NCBI RefSeq assembly: GCF_014648175.1
Contig: NZ_BMQP01000030.1
Location: 31,784 to 95,783 of the forward strand
DNA: 64,000 bases
Source of the DNA: Planobispora rosea
Lineage (GTDB): Bacteria; Actinomycetota; Actinomycetes; Streptosporangiales; Streptosporangiaceae
Reading direction: 5' to 3'
Shown here: in pieces, positions 1 to 9,013 of the stretch
Layout: every line of letters begins with the position of its first letter
Numbering within the stretch: position 1 is the first letter of the stretch
The notes under the pieces: generated by a model
Database searches by the model: none
Seen by the model: only the letters and a program-made list of their open reading frames with translations
Told to the model about the DNA's origin: nothing
Translations under genes and position numbers: made by a program

Positions 1-896
1 GGGTTGGGGATGACGTGGACCTGGACCTGGCCGGCGACTTCCTCGGGCACCACACCGATCACGTCGTAGCGGTAGGGGGTGCCGACCTGGTGCTCCTTGA
101 TCTCCAGGGGAAGGTCCTTGCCGACGGTCTCCGTCTGCCAGGTGCGGCCGTCGGGGTGTTTGACCTTGATCTCGGGGTCGGCGCTGCGGACCACGCCCTC
201 CATGTCCAGCGAGGTCCTGGTCACCGTGATCTTCAGCCACTGCCGGCCGGGCTTGGCGGGTCCGAGACCCGGCAGGCTGTCGGCCTGCTCGACCTTGACC
301 TGCCAGGCCACCTGCATGAGCGTGCCGGTGCCGCCCGGCTCGACGGTGTGGACCGTGTGGACGGGATTCCCGCTCCGGTAGAAGACGTGGGCGTCCCACG
401 AGGGGATCCCGATGGCCAGGGCCGCGGCCACGACCACCCCGGCGAGCCGCAGCGCGGTACGGCGACGCGGCGGGGAAGGGCTCGCGGGTCCGGACGCCTG
501 CTCCTGTTCCGGTACGGCGGCGGGACCTCCCACCCGTTCCCGGGGCGGGGCGGTGAAGCCGTGACGGGGAAGCGGCGCCGCCGGGATGGCGGGGAAGGGC
601 TGGGTGGAGGCTTCCCGGGACTCGTCGGGGGGAGCGGGGCGAGGCGGCCAGACCTGCTGGTCGGAGAAGACCCGCCGGGAACGGGGCGGCCACGAGCCCA
701 GCGGTTGGGCCGCGGGGACGGCGGGGGCTGCGGGGACGGCGGGGACGGCGGGCTGCCGCCGGGGGAGGGCCGGGGAGGCGGCGGCATGCCGGGACGGAAG
801 GGGCGGGGGGCCGTCCTGTGCAGCGGGAGGAGTGTTCCGGCGGGGGGCGAACCAGTCGCGGGGAGTCTCGTCCTCCGGGCGCGGGGTGCCTGTCAC
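1..896 (-). CDS. Membrane-anchored protein with long proline-rich N-terminus (partial)
   Basis: The gene runs off the left edge, so the C-terminus is missing. The chosen GTG start overlaps the stop of the upstream gene as GTGA, which implies translational coupling; the frame is continuous to the window edge. About 145 residues rich in Pro, Ala and Arg precede one hydrophobic segment (about residues 150-166), followed by a beta-rich part of about 130 residues. A cytoplasmic Pro-rich tail with an exported domain is the likely topology. Hydrophobic segment position and domain character resemble the next two minus-strand proteins, suggesting a three-member set. The family was not recognised. Antisense reading frames here are artefacts of high GC. 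Confidence 0.72.
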   Translation of the reverse strand, partial: MTGTPRPEDETPRDWFAPRRNTPPAAQDGPPPLPSRHAAASPALPRRQPAVPAVPAAPAVPAAQPLGSWPPRSRRVFSDQQVWPPRPAPPDESREASTQPFPAIPAAPLPRHGFTAPPRERVGGPAAVPEQEQASGPASPSPPRRRTALRLAGVVVAAALAIGIPSWDAHVFYRSGNPVHTVHTVEPGGTGTLMQVAWQVKVEQADSLPGLGPAKPGRQWLKITVTRTSLDMEGVVRSADPEIKVKHPDGRTWQTETVGKDLPLEIKEHQVGTPYRYDVIGVVPEEVAGQVQVHVIPN

Positions 897-1555
897 TTCT
901 TCCCTCCCATCGGGTAGACGTCCTCGGCTCCGGCGATCAGGCGCTGCGTGGCCGCGTCGTCCAGGCCGAGGTCGATCTCGACCTCCGGAAGGTTGGCCTC
1001 CTTGATGAAGAACCCGTTCGTCAGCGGCAGTACGATCCGGGCGCCGGTCAGGGCCGCGACCGGGACCTCGAAGACCGCCACGCCCTCGGTCCACCAGCCC
1101 GGCTGGATGTAGGGGTGGGTGATGGTCAGCGAGGGCTTCACCTTGTCGGTGGCCGCATAGCGCTTGCCGTCCTCGGCCAGGAGCACCGGGGGCCCGAACT
1201 TCTGCGGCTCCCGGTGGGCGGTCGCCCCCACCTCGACGATCACGAAGAGTCCCGAAGTGGTCGCCTTCTCCACCTTGTCCGTGACGTCCGTGATCTGGAT
1301 GCTCTTGGCGCCGTGCACCCCGGTGACCCGCGCGCTGAACCGGGAGGCGACGACCTCGTCTCCGATCCGCCCGGTCCAGGTCAGGTTGCCGAGGCGATCC
1401 TCGTGCTCCAGTGCGACGGCCTGGACGGCCACCGCGGCGGCGGCCAGGGCGATTCCGGCGATCACCGCGCCCGCCCGGCGCAGCCGGCTCGGGGGCCGGG
1501 AGGCGGGACGAGGGGTGGTGGTCGTCCCGGGGCGGCTGGGGGTCACGGTGCTCAT
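893..1555 (-). CDS. Membrane-anchored DUF4352-like protein
   Basis: 220 aa. A Pro/Thr-rich cytoplasmic N-terminus is followed by one hydrophobic segment (about residues 28-49) and an exported domain. The domain pattern (a strand like LFVIVEV, then a DGKRY turn, a PGWWTEG turn and a FEVP strand) matches what I know of DUF4352 immunoglobulin-like domains. A GGGGGAGG sequence precedes the ATG start. It lies between two similarly built genes on the same strand and overlaps the downstream one by 4 nt. Role unknown; it could be an extracytoplasmic partner of the divergent ATPase pair. Confidence 0.75.
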   Translation of the reverse strand: MSTVTPSRPGTTTTPRPASRPPSRLRRAGAVIAGIALAAAAVAVQAVALEHEDRLGNLTWTGRIGDEVVASRFSARVTGVHGAKSIQITDVTDKVEKATTSGLFVIVEVGATAHREPQKFGPPVLLAEDGKRYAATDKVKPSLTITHPYIQPGWWTEGVAVFEVPVAALTGARIVLPLTNGFFIKEANLPEVEIDLGLDDAATQRLIAGAEDVYPMGGKK

Positions 1556-1616
1556 CGGCGGCCTCCCCCGTGCGGGAGGAGGGACATGGAGGCCGTCGCA
1601 AGGGGCACGGGGCGCA

Positions 1617-2267
1617 TCAGCCGGTCCCGCCTCGCCGGACGGGGAGGGTGACCCGCGCCTCGACCTCGGGCGGCGCCCCCTCCACGTCGCTCTCGGGCTC
1701 CAGGGTCAGGTCGGGATCCGCGCTGAATCCGGGGGGCTCCGGGTCGAAGACCCCGACGTCGAACGTGACCTGCTCCGGCGCCCGCTGTCCCCGCTCCAGC
1801 TCGTACCGGAGCACGACGGTGGCGGTCATCCCCGGATGGAGCTGCCGGCTCGGGACCCCCTCGTCCGTGATCGCGGAGATCGGGCCGAACTCGTTCTTGA
1901 TCTCCGGGGTCATCTTGAGCAGGGACTGGGCATAGAGCAGGCCCTTCTTGCCCGCGTGCCCCGGAGAACCCACCAATTGGGTCCGGTCGCTCTTGTTGGT
2001 GACCTCAAGCTCGATTTCCAGGAACCGTTTGCCCTCACCGCCGTACACGTCGGGCTGGAACGCCGTCCGCGACGCCACGAACTTCGTCAGGAACAGTTTC
2101 TGGTCGACGGTTGCACCGGGGCCGAGCTGTTCGGGAGGCGCCTCGGGCGCCTTTGCGAATCCGCCGAGGGCGGCGGTGATTCCCAGGCCGGTGGCGACCG
2201 CCAGAATGGCGAGGGGTACCGCGACCGGGCGTCGCCGTCGGGTACCGCCACCGGGGGGAGACGTCAT
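1617..2267 (-). CDS. Membrane-anchored DUF4352-like protein
   Basis: 216 aa. A basic N-terminus, a hydrophobic segment (about residues 16-36) and then a beta-rich exported domain with an FLEIELEVTNKSDR strand, typical of DUF4352-like folds. No SD is seen; TACCAT (2276-2281, minus strand) lies 8 nt before the ATG, so the mRNA may be leaderless. It is the first gene of the minus-strand trio and is divergent, across about 165 bp, from the gene at 2434. Function unknown; the shared architecture suggests it acts together with its two neighbours at the cell surface. Confidence 0.75.
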   Translation of the reverse strand: MTSPPGGGTRRRRPVAVPLAILAVATGLGITAALGGFAKAPEAPPEQLGPGATVDQKLFLTKFVASRTAFQPDVYGGEGKRFLEIELEVTNKSDRTQLVGSPGHAGKKGLLYAQSLLKMTPEIKNEFGPISAITDEGVPSRQLHPGMTATVVLRYELERGQRAPEQVTFDVGVFDPEPPGFSADPDLTLEPESDVEGAPPEVEARVTLPVRRGGTG

Positions 2268-2343
2268 GACAAAGGATGGTAGTAGCTGATCTCATCCACG
2301 CTAGACCCATTGATCCCATAAGTCAGGGTAAACGCGGGGAAAA

Positions 2344-2349
2344 TAGAGT
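2344..2349 (+). promoter_or_regulatory. Putative -10 element upstream of the TraD-like gene
   Basis: TAGAGT fits the actinobacterial TANNNT -10. It would start a transcript with about an 80-nt leader ahead of the GTG at 2434. No clear -35 is visible. Confidence 0.35.
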
Positions 2350-2433
2350 GGATTGCCATGAAGGCCGCCCCAAGCGGAGACAGAGCTTTTACGCTGTCAC
2401 GGAGGCGGACGAGAGCCCGACGGCGGAGGTTCC

Positions 2434-4383
2434 GTGACGGACGTGCATCCCGAGCATGCGCAGCTCCAGGCGGACCGGATCTACCTGGGCTGGCAGTATG
2501 CCCTGCTCTATCCCGAACCGGGGCCGGCCCCCCGGCGCCCGTCCCCCGCGGAGAACCCCGTCCCCGAGGTCGACCCCGAGTGGGTGCGCCGTGAGCGGCT
2601 CAACGAGGACCTGCTGAACCGCCCGGTGAAGGTGGTGCGGGGATTCATGGTCGGGCTGGGCCTGATCATGCTGGGACTGGCCGTCGTCGGACCGCTGGAC
2701 TGGTCGTTCGCCCTCGCCGGAGTGATCGTCGCGTTCGGCATCGCCGGGTTCTGCAGCTACGCGGTCTACCAGGGGGACCGGGCGGTCCGCCACCGGATCC
2801 AGGAGCGCCAGGAGGCCGGGGAACGGCTGCGCAGGGAACGCGACCGGGAGCTCCACCGCGCCCAGGAGGAGCACGCCGCCCGCTACCGGGAGTGGACGGA
2901 GCGCAAGGAGCGCTACGACCGGCAGATCACCTGGTACGCCGTGGCCGTACCCGACGAGATCGACCGCATCGACGTGGCCGGCGGCACGCTGCCCGGCTGG
3001 TCGGCGCTGATCACCCTGCTCGGCGCGACCCGGCTCTACAGCGGCGGCCACCTGACCGTGCTCGACCTGTCCGAGGGCGCCGTCGCCAAGGACCTGATCG
3101 AGCTGGCCCGCCGGGGCGGCGACGAGCCGCTGGTCTGGGTGCTCCCGGTGGACCTGCCCCGGCTCGACCTGGGCGCGACCCTGGCGCCGGAGGCCTTCGC
3201 CGACGTGCTCGCCCACGTGGTCAGCGTCAGCGAGGAGCACCGCACCACCAGGGACCTGTCGTTCGACAACGCGATCCTGGAGCGGGTCCTGGAGGTCCTC
3301 GGTGAGAACGCCACGATCAACCAGGTGACCGCCGCGCTGCGGGCGCTGGCCCAGGTCGGCGACCCCCGGGACGACCTGCGCTACGGCCTGATCACCGCGA
3401 CCCAGCTGGAGCGGATCGGCACGCTGTTCGGCCGGGGGGTCAGCGACCGGGTGGTGATCGAGCGGGCGTGGGCGCTGGAGTCGCAGCTGCGCAAGCTGGA
3501 GACCCTCGGTTCGGAGGCCGTACGGCTCCCGCCCGCGCGCCTGCGGGTGGTCTCCATGGACCGCCAGGCCGGCGTGTTCGGCAACCGGGTCCTCGGCACC
3601 TACGTGGCCACCGCGCTGACCCACATCCTGCGCCAGTCGCCGGCCTCGGAGCGGCCGTGGTACCACACGATCATCGTCGCCGGGGCGGACAAGCTCCGCG
3701 GCGACGTGCTCGACCGGCTGATGGACGCCTGCGAGACCTCCCGCACCGGGCTGGTGCTGACCTACCGCTCGCTCACCCCGACCGTGCGCGAGCGGCTGGG
3801 GCGGGGACACGCGGCGGTGGCGTTCATGCGGCTGGGCAACGCCGAGGACGCCCGGGTGGCCAGCGAGCACGTGGGCACCGAGCACCGGCTGGAGCTCGCC
3901 CAGCTCACCGAGACGATCAGTGCCGCCGGTTCGGGTCTCGACGGGGGCTACGTCTCCACGGTCGGCCGGGCGGGAGACGGCGAGGACGACCGCGACGTGG
4001 GCCGCGCGGACCTGCGGGAGGACATCACCGAGTCCACCGAGTGGGGGCGCAGGGCGAGCAAGGTGCTGGGGGAGACCGAGCGGGTCCTGCACCGTTCCAG
4101 GGAGTTCCTGGTCGAGCCGCACCAGCTCCAGCAGCTCCCCACCACCTCGGTGATCGTCACCGACGCGACCGCGAACGGCCGCCGGGTGCGGCTCGCCGAC
4201 GCCAACCCCGCGATCCTCACCTTCCCCCGCACGACGCTGGGGGAGTTCGACGAGATCCGGGCCGCGACCACGGAGAGCACCGCCGACCGGGGGGAGGAGG
4301 CGCCGAGCGAGCCGACCTCCTTCGAGACCGCCCCGCCGAACCTCGGCCCGCCGCCGCCCCGGCTCGACTGGCGCAGACGTTGA
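2434..4383 (+). CDS. Two-TM protein with degenerate VirD4/TraD-like ATPase domain
   Basis: 649 aa, GTG start with GGAGG 5 nt upstream. Two adjacent hydrophobic segments (about 71-86 and 90-110) are followed by a charged, probably coiled-coil stretch (about 118-165) and a long soluble domain. Its C-terminal part has the look of a VirD4/TraD-like motor: a THHHVAGADK-type strand, a TGLVLTYRSL strand, then FMRLGNAEDARVASEHVG and HRLELAQLTE. I find no GxxxxGK[ST] P-loop, so it is probably not a competent ATPase by itself. The HerA-like gene follows on the same strand after about 230 bp, suggesting a membrane-bound partner for that motor. No described system was recognised. Confidence 0.7.
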   Translation: MTDVHPEHAQLQADRIYLGWQYALLYPEPGPAPRRPSPAENPVPEVDPEWVRRERLNEDLLNRPVKVVRGFMVGLGLIMLGLAVVGPLDWSFALAGVIVAFGIAGFCSYAVYQGDRAVRHRIQERQEAGERLRRERDRELHRAQEEHAARYREWTERKERYDRQITWYAVAVPDEIDRIDVAGGTLPGWSALITLLGATRLYSGGHLTVLDLSEGAVAKDLIELARRGGDEPLVWVLPVDLPRLDLGATLAPEAFADVLAHVVSVSEEHRTTRDLSFDNAILERVLEVLGENATINQVTAALRALAQVGDPRDDLRYGLITATQLERIGTLFGRGVSDRVVIERAWALESQLRKLETLGSEAVRLPPARLRVVSMDRQAGVFGNRVLGTYVATALTHILRQSPASERPWYHTIIVAGADKLRGDVLDRLMDACETSRTGLVLTYRSLTPTVRERLGRGHAAVAFMRLGNAEDARVASEHVGTEHRLELAQLTETISAAGSGLDGGYVSTVGRAGDGEDDRDVGRADLREDITESTEWGRRASKVLGETERVLHRSREFLVEPHQLQQLPTTSVIVTDATANGRRVRLADANPAILTFPRTTLGEFDEIRAATTESTADRGEEAPSEPTSFETAPPNLGPPPPRLDWRRR

Positions 4384-4615
4384 CGGGCGACGGACGCCGG
4401 CCCCATGAGCGGTGACTGCCTGGGCGGTGCCCGTATGGACGGTGTTTTCAGGGGCGGAGATCAGGGACGGAGATTCGGGGGACGGTGACTCTATGGACAG
4501 CGTGGGAGCGGGGTAATGACTCGGTCAATGCGCAGACGCGTCCGGGAGGGAGGCTCCAGCGTGGTCGAGGACGTCGCGTGACCACGAGGCCTCGCCCGGC
4601 GCGGTGGAGTGATCG
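4384..4615 (+). other. Intergenic spacer between TraD-like and HerA-like genes
   Basis: 232 bp with no convincing ORF, RNA or hairpin. GGTGGAG near the right end can serve as SD for the GTG start at 4616. Confidence 0.5.
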
Positions 4616-7600
4616 GTGAAGCAGCAACCCTCCGGCCTGGAGCCGGGTCCCCTCGGTGGAGACCAAATGCAGCAGAGCGTGTCCCGTCTTCCGCACAGCC
4701 TGACCGGCCCCTGGTATCGGATTCAGTCGATCACAGCGCCCTCGCGCAGTTCGTCGGCTGAGTGGGACTTCGTCACTGTTCTGCCCGCCGTCCTCTCCGC
4801 GGCCCAGCGGGGCAGGCCCTTCGTGATCGGCTGGCTCTCCCGGGGCTCCGGCGCCCCGCTGGAGCTGATCACCAACGCCGGGCCGCTCACCCCGCCCCGC
4901 CCGCCCCGCCGGGCCGCGGCCGCCGAGAGCGAACCGGTCCCGGCCGGCCCCGAGCCGCTGCTGTTCCCCGGCGGCGCCCGGGGGACGCGGATCGGCGACG
5001 AGTGGCTCAGCGACCTGTCCGACCTGGCCTGGACCACCTGTCCGGGGCGGCAGGCGCCGCCGCTGAGCGGCCGTCGCGAGCCGGACCCCGACGAGGTGCG
5101 GCGGCCCACCCTGTTCGAGTCCACGCTGGTCACGCTCATGTCCCGGCCGTTCGCGTGGCTGGTGGTGGCCGAGCCGACCGACCTGCTGGACGCCGAGATC
5201 GCGCACCTGCGGACCCAGCTCAACGTGCTGCGGCAGTACGGCGACGCCTCCGAGCGCTCCCGCTACGACGCCGAGCGGGCCGAGCGGCGCATGCAGGAGC
5301 TCGACGCCTTCCGCGAGGCCGGGCTCTGGAACGTGCGGGTGCTGGCCGGGGCCGCCGGGCCGGAGGAGCTGCGGCAGATCGCCCCGGTGCTGGTCGGCTC
5401 CGTCGAGATGAGCCATCACCCCTACCGCCTGCGCAGCGGGCTCTGCGCCCCGGCGCTCACCTTCGAGGAGGTGCTCGCCACCGCCCTGCAGGACCCGGCC
5501 GACGGCGCCGCCACCCCCTTCGCCGCCACCGCGGGGGCGCTGGCCGCGCTGGCCGGGCTGCCCCGCCGCGAGGTGCCCGGCGTCCGGGTGCTCGACGCGG
5601 GCTTCTTCGACGTGACCAGCGAGGCCGACGCGCCCCCCGGTGAGCCGGTGCTGAACCTCGGCGCGATCGTGGACGGTCAGGACCGCGCGGTCGGGTCGTT
5701 CACGGTCCCGCTGGCGACCCTGAACCGGCACGCGTTCGTCACCGGGGCCACCGGCTCCGGCAAGTCGCAGACCGTGCGCCACCTGCTGGAGCAGCTCACC
5801 GGGGCGGGCATCCCGTGGCTGGCCATCGAGCCGGCCAAGTCCGAGTACGCCGCGATGGGCGGCCGGATCCAGCACCTCGCCCCGGTGACCGTGATCAACC
5901 CCTCCGCCCCCGACAACGTGCCGTTCAGCGTCAACCCGCTCGCCCCCGAGCCCGGTTACCCGGTCCAGGCGCACATCGACATGGTCCGGGCGCTGTTCAT
6001 GGCGGCCTTCGACGCCGAGGAGCCGTTCCCGCAGATCATGTCACTCGCGCTCCAGCGGGTGTACGAGACCAACGGCTGGGACGTGGTCACCGGCGGGGCG
6101 GCTCCGGGGGCGGCGGTGCGGCCGGCCGTACCGACCCTGGAGCAGCTCCAGCACCACGCGATGGACGTGATCAAGGAGATCGGCTACGGCCGGGAGGTCC
6201 AGGCCGACGTCGAGGGCTTCATCTCGCTGCGGCTGCGTTCGCTCCGGGTCGGCTCGGCCGGGCGGTTCTTCGAGGGCGGCCACCCCGCCGACATCGGCGA
6301 CCTGCTCCAGCGCAACGTGGTCCTGGCCATCGAGGACGTCGCCAACGACGAGGACAAGGCGTTCCTGATGGGCACGCTGATCATCCGGATCGTGGAGCAC
6401 CTGCGGATGCGGGCCAGGTCCGCCAAGACGTCCGGGCTCCGGCACGTGATCGTGATCGAGGAGGCGCACCGGCTCCTGCGCGACCGGGGCGCCGGTCGGG
6501 CCAGCACGCACGCCGTCGAGTTGCTGGCCGGGATGCTCGCCGAGATCCGCGCGTACGGCGAGGGCATCGTGGTGGCCGAGCAGATCCCCACCAAGCTGGT
6601 CTCCGACGTGGTGAAGAACACCGCGCTGAAGGTCGTGCACCGGCTCCCGGCCGAGGACGACCGCCAGCTGGTCGGCGCCGCGATGAACCTGAGCGAGGAG
6701 CAGTCCCGGCAGGTCGTCTCCCTCCAGCCCGGCACGGCGGCCGTCTTCGCCGACGGCATGGACCGTCCGCTCCGCATCCAGGTGCCGCTGGGCGAGGGCC
6801 GTGAGCACACGGTCCCCGGGCAGACCCCGCCGATCTGCGGGCGCCGCTCGGCGGCGTGCGGCCAGGAGTGCCGGACCGGGCGGGCGTGCACGCTGATCGA
6901 GCTGCGTGAGGCCGACCTGCTCGCCGAGTCCCCCGAGTGGGCCTGGCTGCGCATCTGGACCGACACGCTGGTGCTGGCGTTCTGCGTCGACCGCCCGCTG
7001 CCGGGCGCGCCCCGGGCGCTGGCGGACATGTGGGCGGAACTGCCCGCGCGGCGGCGCGAGTGCCTGCTGGCCACCGCCGTGGAGCGCGCCGTCGCCCGCC
7101 GGGCCTGGGCGCTGCGGACCGTCGCCGATCCGGCCGGGCTCACCGAGCAGGCCGCCCTGGCCGCCACCCGGATCCTGGGACCCGACCGCAGGCCCGGCGA
7201 GCGGCCCGGGCCCGCGTGGGTGATCCCGCAGGTCCGGTGGTTGCACGAGGTGGACCGGCTGTTCCCGTACGGGCACCCCGCCCCGGACCCGCACGCCCCG
7301 GCGGCGGCCATGGACTATCCGCTGTTCGACCGCCCGGCCGACGGCACCGAGCTGCTCGGCCACCGGGCCAGGGCGCTGCGCCACCACCCGCTCTCCATGG
7401 AGGTGGACCGGAACCGGGCCCTGGCCTGGCGGGTTCTGCTGGGTGACGACGAGCACGCAGGCGTGGAGCGGGACGTCATGACGGTCACGGTCGGGATCGA
7501 CCCGGCCGAGCGGCTGCGGCACGTCGCCCAGACGATGGGAGCGGGATGGCTGGAGGGCGTGCTGTCGTGGCCGCACCGGTTCGTCCTGCCGTTCGACGCC

Positions 7601-7639
7601 GAGTCGCCGGAGACCGTGGAGCTGACGTTCGCCGACTGA
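4616..7639 (+). CDS. HerA/FtsK-type hexameric ATPase with C-terminal Cys4 extension
   Basis: 1007 aa. Walker A is GATGSGKS (377-384) and Walker B is VIVIEE (about 611-616). Downstream, the GIVVAEQIPTKL and VSLQPGTAAVFADG segments match HerA/DUF87 motor cores. The N-terminal 370 residues and the C-terminal 260 residues are additional. The extension opens with four cysteines (C741, C748, C752, C758) that could bind zinc. Two starts are plausible: GTG 4616 and ATG 4667, each with a GGTGGAG SD; the longer is given. It likely works with the upstream two-TM protein, as a DNA- or protein-pumping motor. HerA-type ATPases also occur in antiphage systems, but no partner nuclease or SIR2 is visible. Confidence 0.82.
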   Translation: MKQQPSGLEPGPLGGDQMQQSVSRLPHSLTGPWYRIQSITAPSRSSSAEWDFVTVLPAVLSAAQRGRPFVIGWLSRGSGAPLELITNAGPLTPPRPPRRAAAAESEPVPAGPEPLLFPGGARGTRIGDEWLSDLSDLAWTTCPGRQAPPLSGRREPDPDEVRRPTLFESTLVTLMSRPFAWLVVAEPTDLLDAEIAHLRTQLNVLRQYGDASERSRYDAERAERRMQELDAFREAGLWNVRVLAGAAGPEELRQIAPVLVGSVEMSHHPYRLRSGLCAPALTFEEVLATALQDPADGAATPFAATAGALAALAGLPRREVPGVRVLDAGFFDVTSEADAPPGEPVLNLGAIVDGQDRAVGSFTVPLATLNRHAFVTGATGSGKSQTVRHLLEQLTGAGIPWLAIEPAKSEYAAMGGRIQHLAPVTVINPSAPDNVPFSVNPLAPEPGYPVQAHIDMVRALFMAAFDAEEPFPQIMSLALQRVYETNGWDVVTGGAAPGAAVRPAVPTLEQLQHHAMDVIKEIGYGREVQADVEGFISLRLRSLRVGSAGRFFEGGHPADIGDLLQRNVVLAIEDVANDEDKAFLMGTLIIRIVEHLRMRARSAKTSGLRHVIVIEEAHRLLRDRGAGRASTHAVELLAGMLAEIRAYGEGIVVAEQIPTKLVSDVVKNTALKVVHRLPAEDDRQLVGAAMNLSEEQSRQVVSLQPGTAAVFADGMDRPLRIQVPLGEGREHTVPGQTPPICGRRSAACGQECRTGRACTLIELREADLLAESPEWAWLRIWTDTLVLAFCVDRPLPGAPRALADMWAELPARRRECLLATAVERAVARRAWALRTVADPAGLTEQAALAATRILGPDRRPGERPGPAWVIPQVRWLHEVDRLFPYGHPAPDPHAPAAAMDYPLFDRPADGTELLGHRARALRHHPLSMEVDRNRALAWRVLLGDDEHAGVERDVMTVTVGIDPAERLRHVAQTMGAGWLEGVLSWPHRFVLPFDAESPETVELTFAD

Positions 7640-7647
7640 TCCGGGGG

Positions 7648-7683
7648 CCGTACCGGGGGTCGTAAGGGGAGCCGTACCGGGGC
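7648..7683. repeat. Three imperfect 12-bp tandem units after a stop codon
   Basis: CCGTACCGGGGG, TCGTAAGGGGAG and CCGTACCGGGGC follow in exact 12-bp register, beginning 8 nt past the HerA-like stop codon. Confidence 0.7.
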
Positions 7684-7708
7684 ACGGCGGAAAAGGTGCG
7701 CGAGTCAG

Positions 7709-7714
7709 TAGTAT
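7709..7714 (+). promoter_or_regulatory. -10 element of murT (leaderless)
   Basis: TAGTAT ends 6 nt before the ATG of murT and no SD is present, so transcription should begin at or next to the start codon. Confidence 0.6.
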
Positions 7715-7720
7715 CGGCGC

Positions 7721-9013
7721 ATGAGTCAGCTACCGTTGCGGGCGCAGCTCGCCAGTGCGCTGGGCCGGACGGCCGCGACGCTGTCCCGGGCGACCGGACG
7801 CGGCGACGGATCGGTGATCGGCGGCCGGGTCGGCCTGGCCCTGGAGCCCGACCTGCTCCGCCAGCTCGCACAGAACCGCAGGCTCGCGCTCGTGAGCGCG
7901 ACCAACGGCAAGACCACCACCACCCGGCTGATCACATCCGCGCTCCAGGAGCTCGGTGACGTCGCCACCAACGCCTTCGGCGCCAACATGCCCGCCGGGC
8001 ACGTGTCCGCGCTCTCCTCGTCCAAGGACGCCCCGTACGGCGTGCTGGAGGTCGACGAGAAGTACCTCCCCGAGGTGATCGACACCACCGGCGCGGCCGT
8101 GGTGGTCCTGATGAACCTCAGCCGCGACCAGATGGACCGGGCGGCCGAGATCTGGCTGCTGGCCCAGAAGTGGCGCCGCGCCCTGGCGGGCCGGAACACC
8201 CACGTGATCGCCAACGCGGACGACCCGCTGGTGACCTGGGGCGCGTCCACGGCCGCCTCGGTGACCTGGGTCTCCGCCGGGCAGCCCTGGAAGGAGGACT
8301 CCTGGTGCTGTCCCGAGTGCGGCGGCCCGCTGGACCGCAAGGGGCTGGAGTACGTCCCGCCGGGCGGTCACGTCTCCGGAGTCGTCGGCCAGGCCTCCCC
8401 GGACGAGAACGACTGGGCCTGCCGCGAGTGCTCCTTCCGGCGGCCCCAGCCGTCCTGGATCCTCGACGGCGAGGCGGTGGTCGACCCGCGCGGGCGGCGC
8501 TGGCCGCTGGACATCCAGCTGCCCGGCCGGGCCAACCGGGCCAACGCGGTGATCGCGCTGGCCACCGCGGAGGCGTTCGGCCTGCCGGTCGAGCGGGCGC
8601 TGCCCCGGCTGCGCGAGGTCAGGTCGGTCGCCGGCCGCTACACCACGGTGGAGCGTGAGGGCCGCAACGCCCGCCTGCTGCTGGCCAAGAACCCGGCGGG
8701 CTGGCTTGAGGCGTTCGACGTGCTCGATCCCGCGCTGCCGGTGATCCTCTCGGTGAACGCGCAGGGGCCCGACGGGCGCGACACCTCCTGGTTGTGGGAC
8801 GTCGACTACCGGGTGCTGCGCGGTCGGCCGGTCTACGTGACCGGGGAGCGCAAGCTGGACCTGGCGCTCCGGCTGGAGGTGGCGGACGTGCCGTTCCAGC
8901 TGACGGACTCGTTCGTGCAGGCGCTGGCGGCCCAGCCGCCGGGCAAGGTCGACGTGATCGCCAACTACACCGCCTTCCAGCAGATTCGAACGGAGTTCGG
9001 TCGTGCCGTCTGA
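7721..9013 (+). CDS. murT: Lipid II isoglutaminyl synthase, MurT subunit
   Basis: 430 aa. With GatD it amidates the alpha-carboxyl of D-Glu in the lipid II stem peptide to D-isoglutamine. It is a Mur-ligase homologue: P-loop ATNGKTTTT at 60-68, then a zinc-ribbon insertion with C197/C200 and C234/C237 (CPEC and CREC), as known for MurT, and the C-terminal DUF1727-type domain. The start is set by the leaderless -10 at 7709. It overlaps gatD by 11 nt, so the two subunits are co-translated. The complex is cytoplasmic, at the inner face of the membrane. Confidence 0.95.
   Translation: MSQLPLRAQLASALGRTAATLSRATGRGDGSVIGGRVGLALEPDLLRQLAQNRRLALVSATNGKTTTTRLITSALQELGDVATNAFGANMPAGHVSALSSSKDAPYGVLEVDEKYLPEVIDTTGAAVVVLMNLSRDQMDRAAEIWLLAQKWRRALAGRNTHVIANADDPLVTWGASTAASVTWVSAGQPWKEDSWCCPECGGPLDRKGLEYVPPGGHVSGVVGQASPDENDWACRECSFRRPQPSWILDGEAVVDPRGRRWPLDIQLPGRANRANAVIALATAEAFGLPVERALPRLREVRSVAGRYTTVEREGRNARLLLAKNPAGWLEAFDVLDPALPVILSVNAQGPDGRDTSWLWDVDYRVLRGRPVYVTGERKLDLALRLEVADVPFQLTDSFVQALAAQPPGKVDVIANYTAFQQIRTEFGRAV

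Noticed and set aside
2358..2594. 78-codon plus-strand ORF ahead of the TraD-like gene
   Set aside because: It overlaps the true gene out of frame and is Arg/Ala-rich; the -10 nearby more likely serves the gene at 2434.
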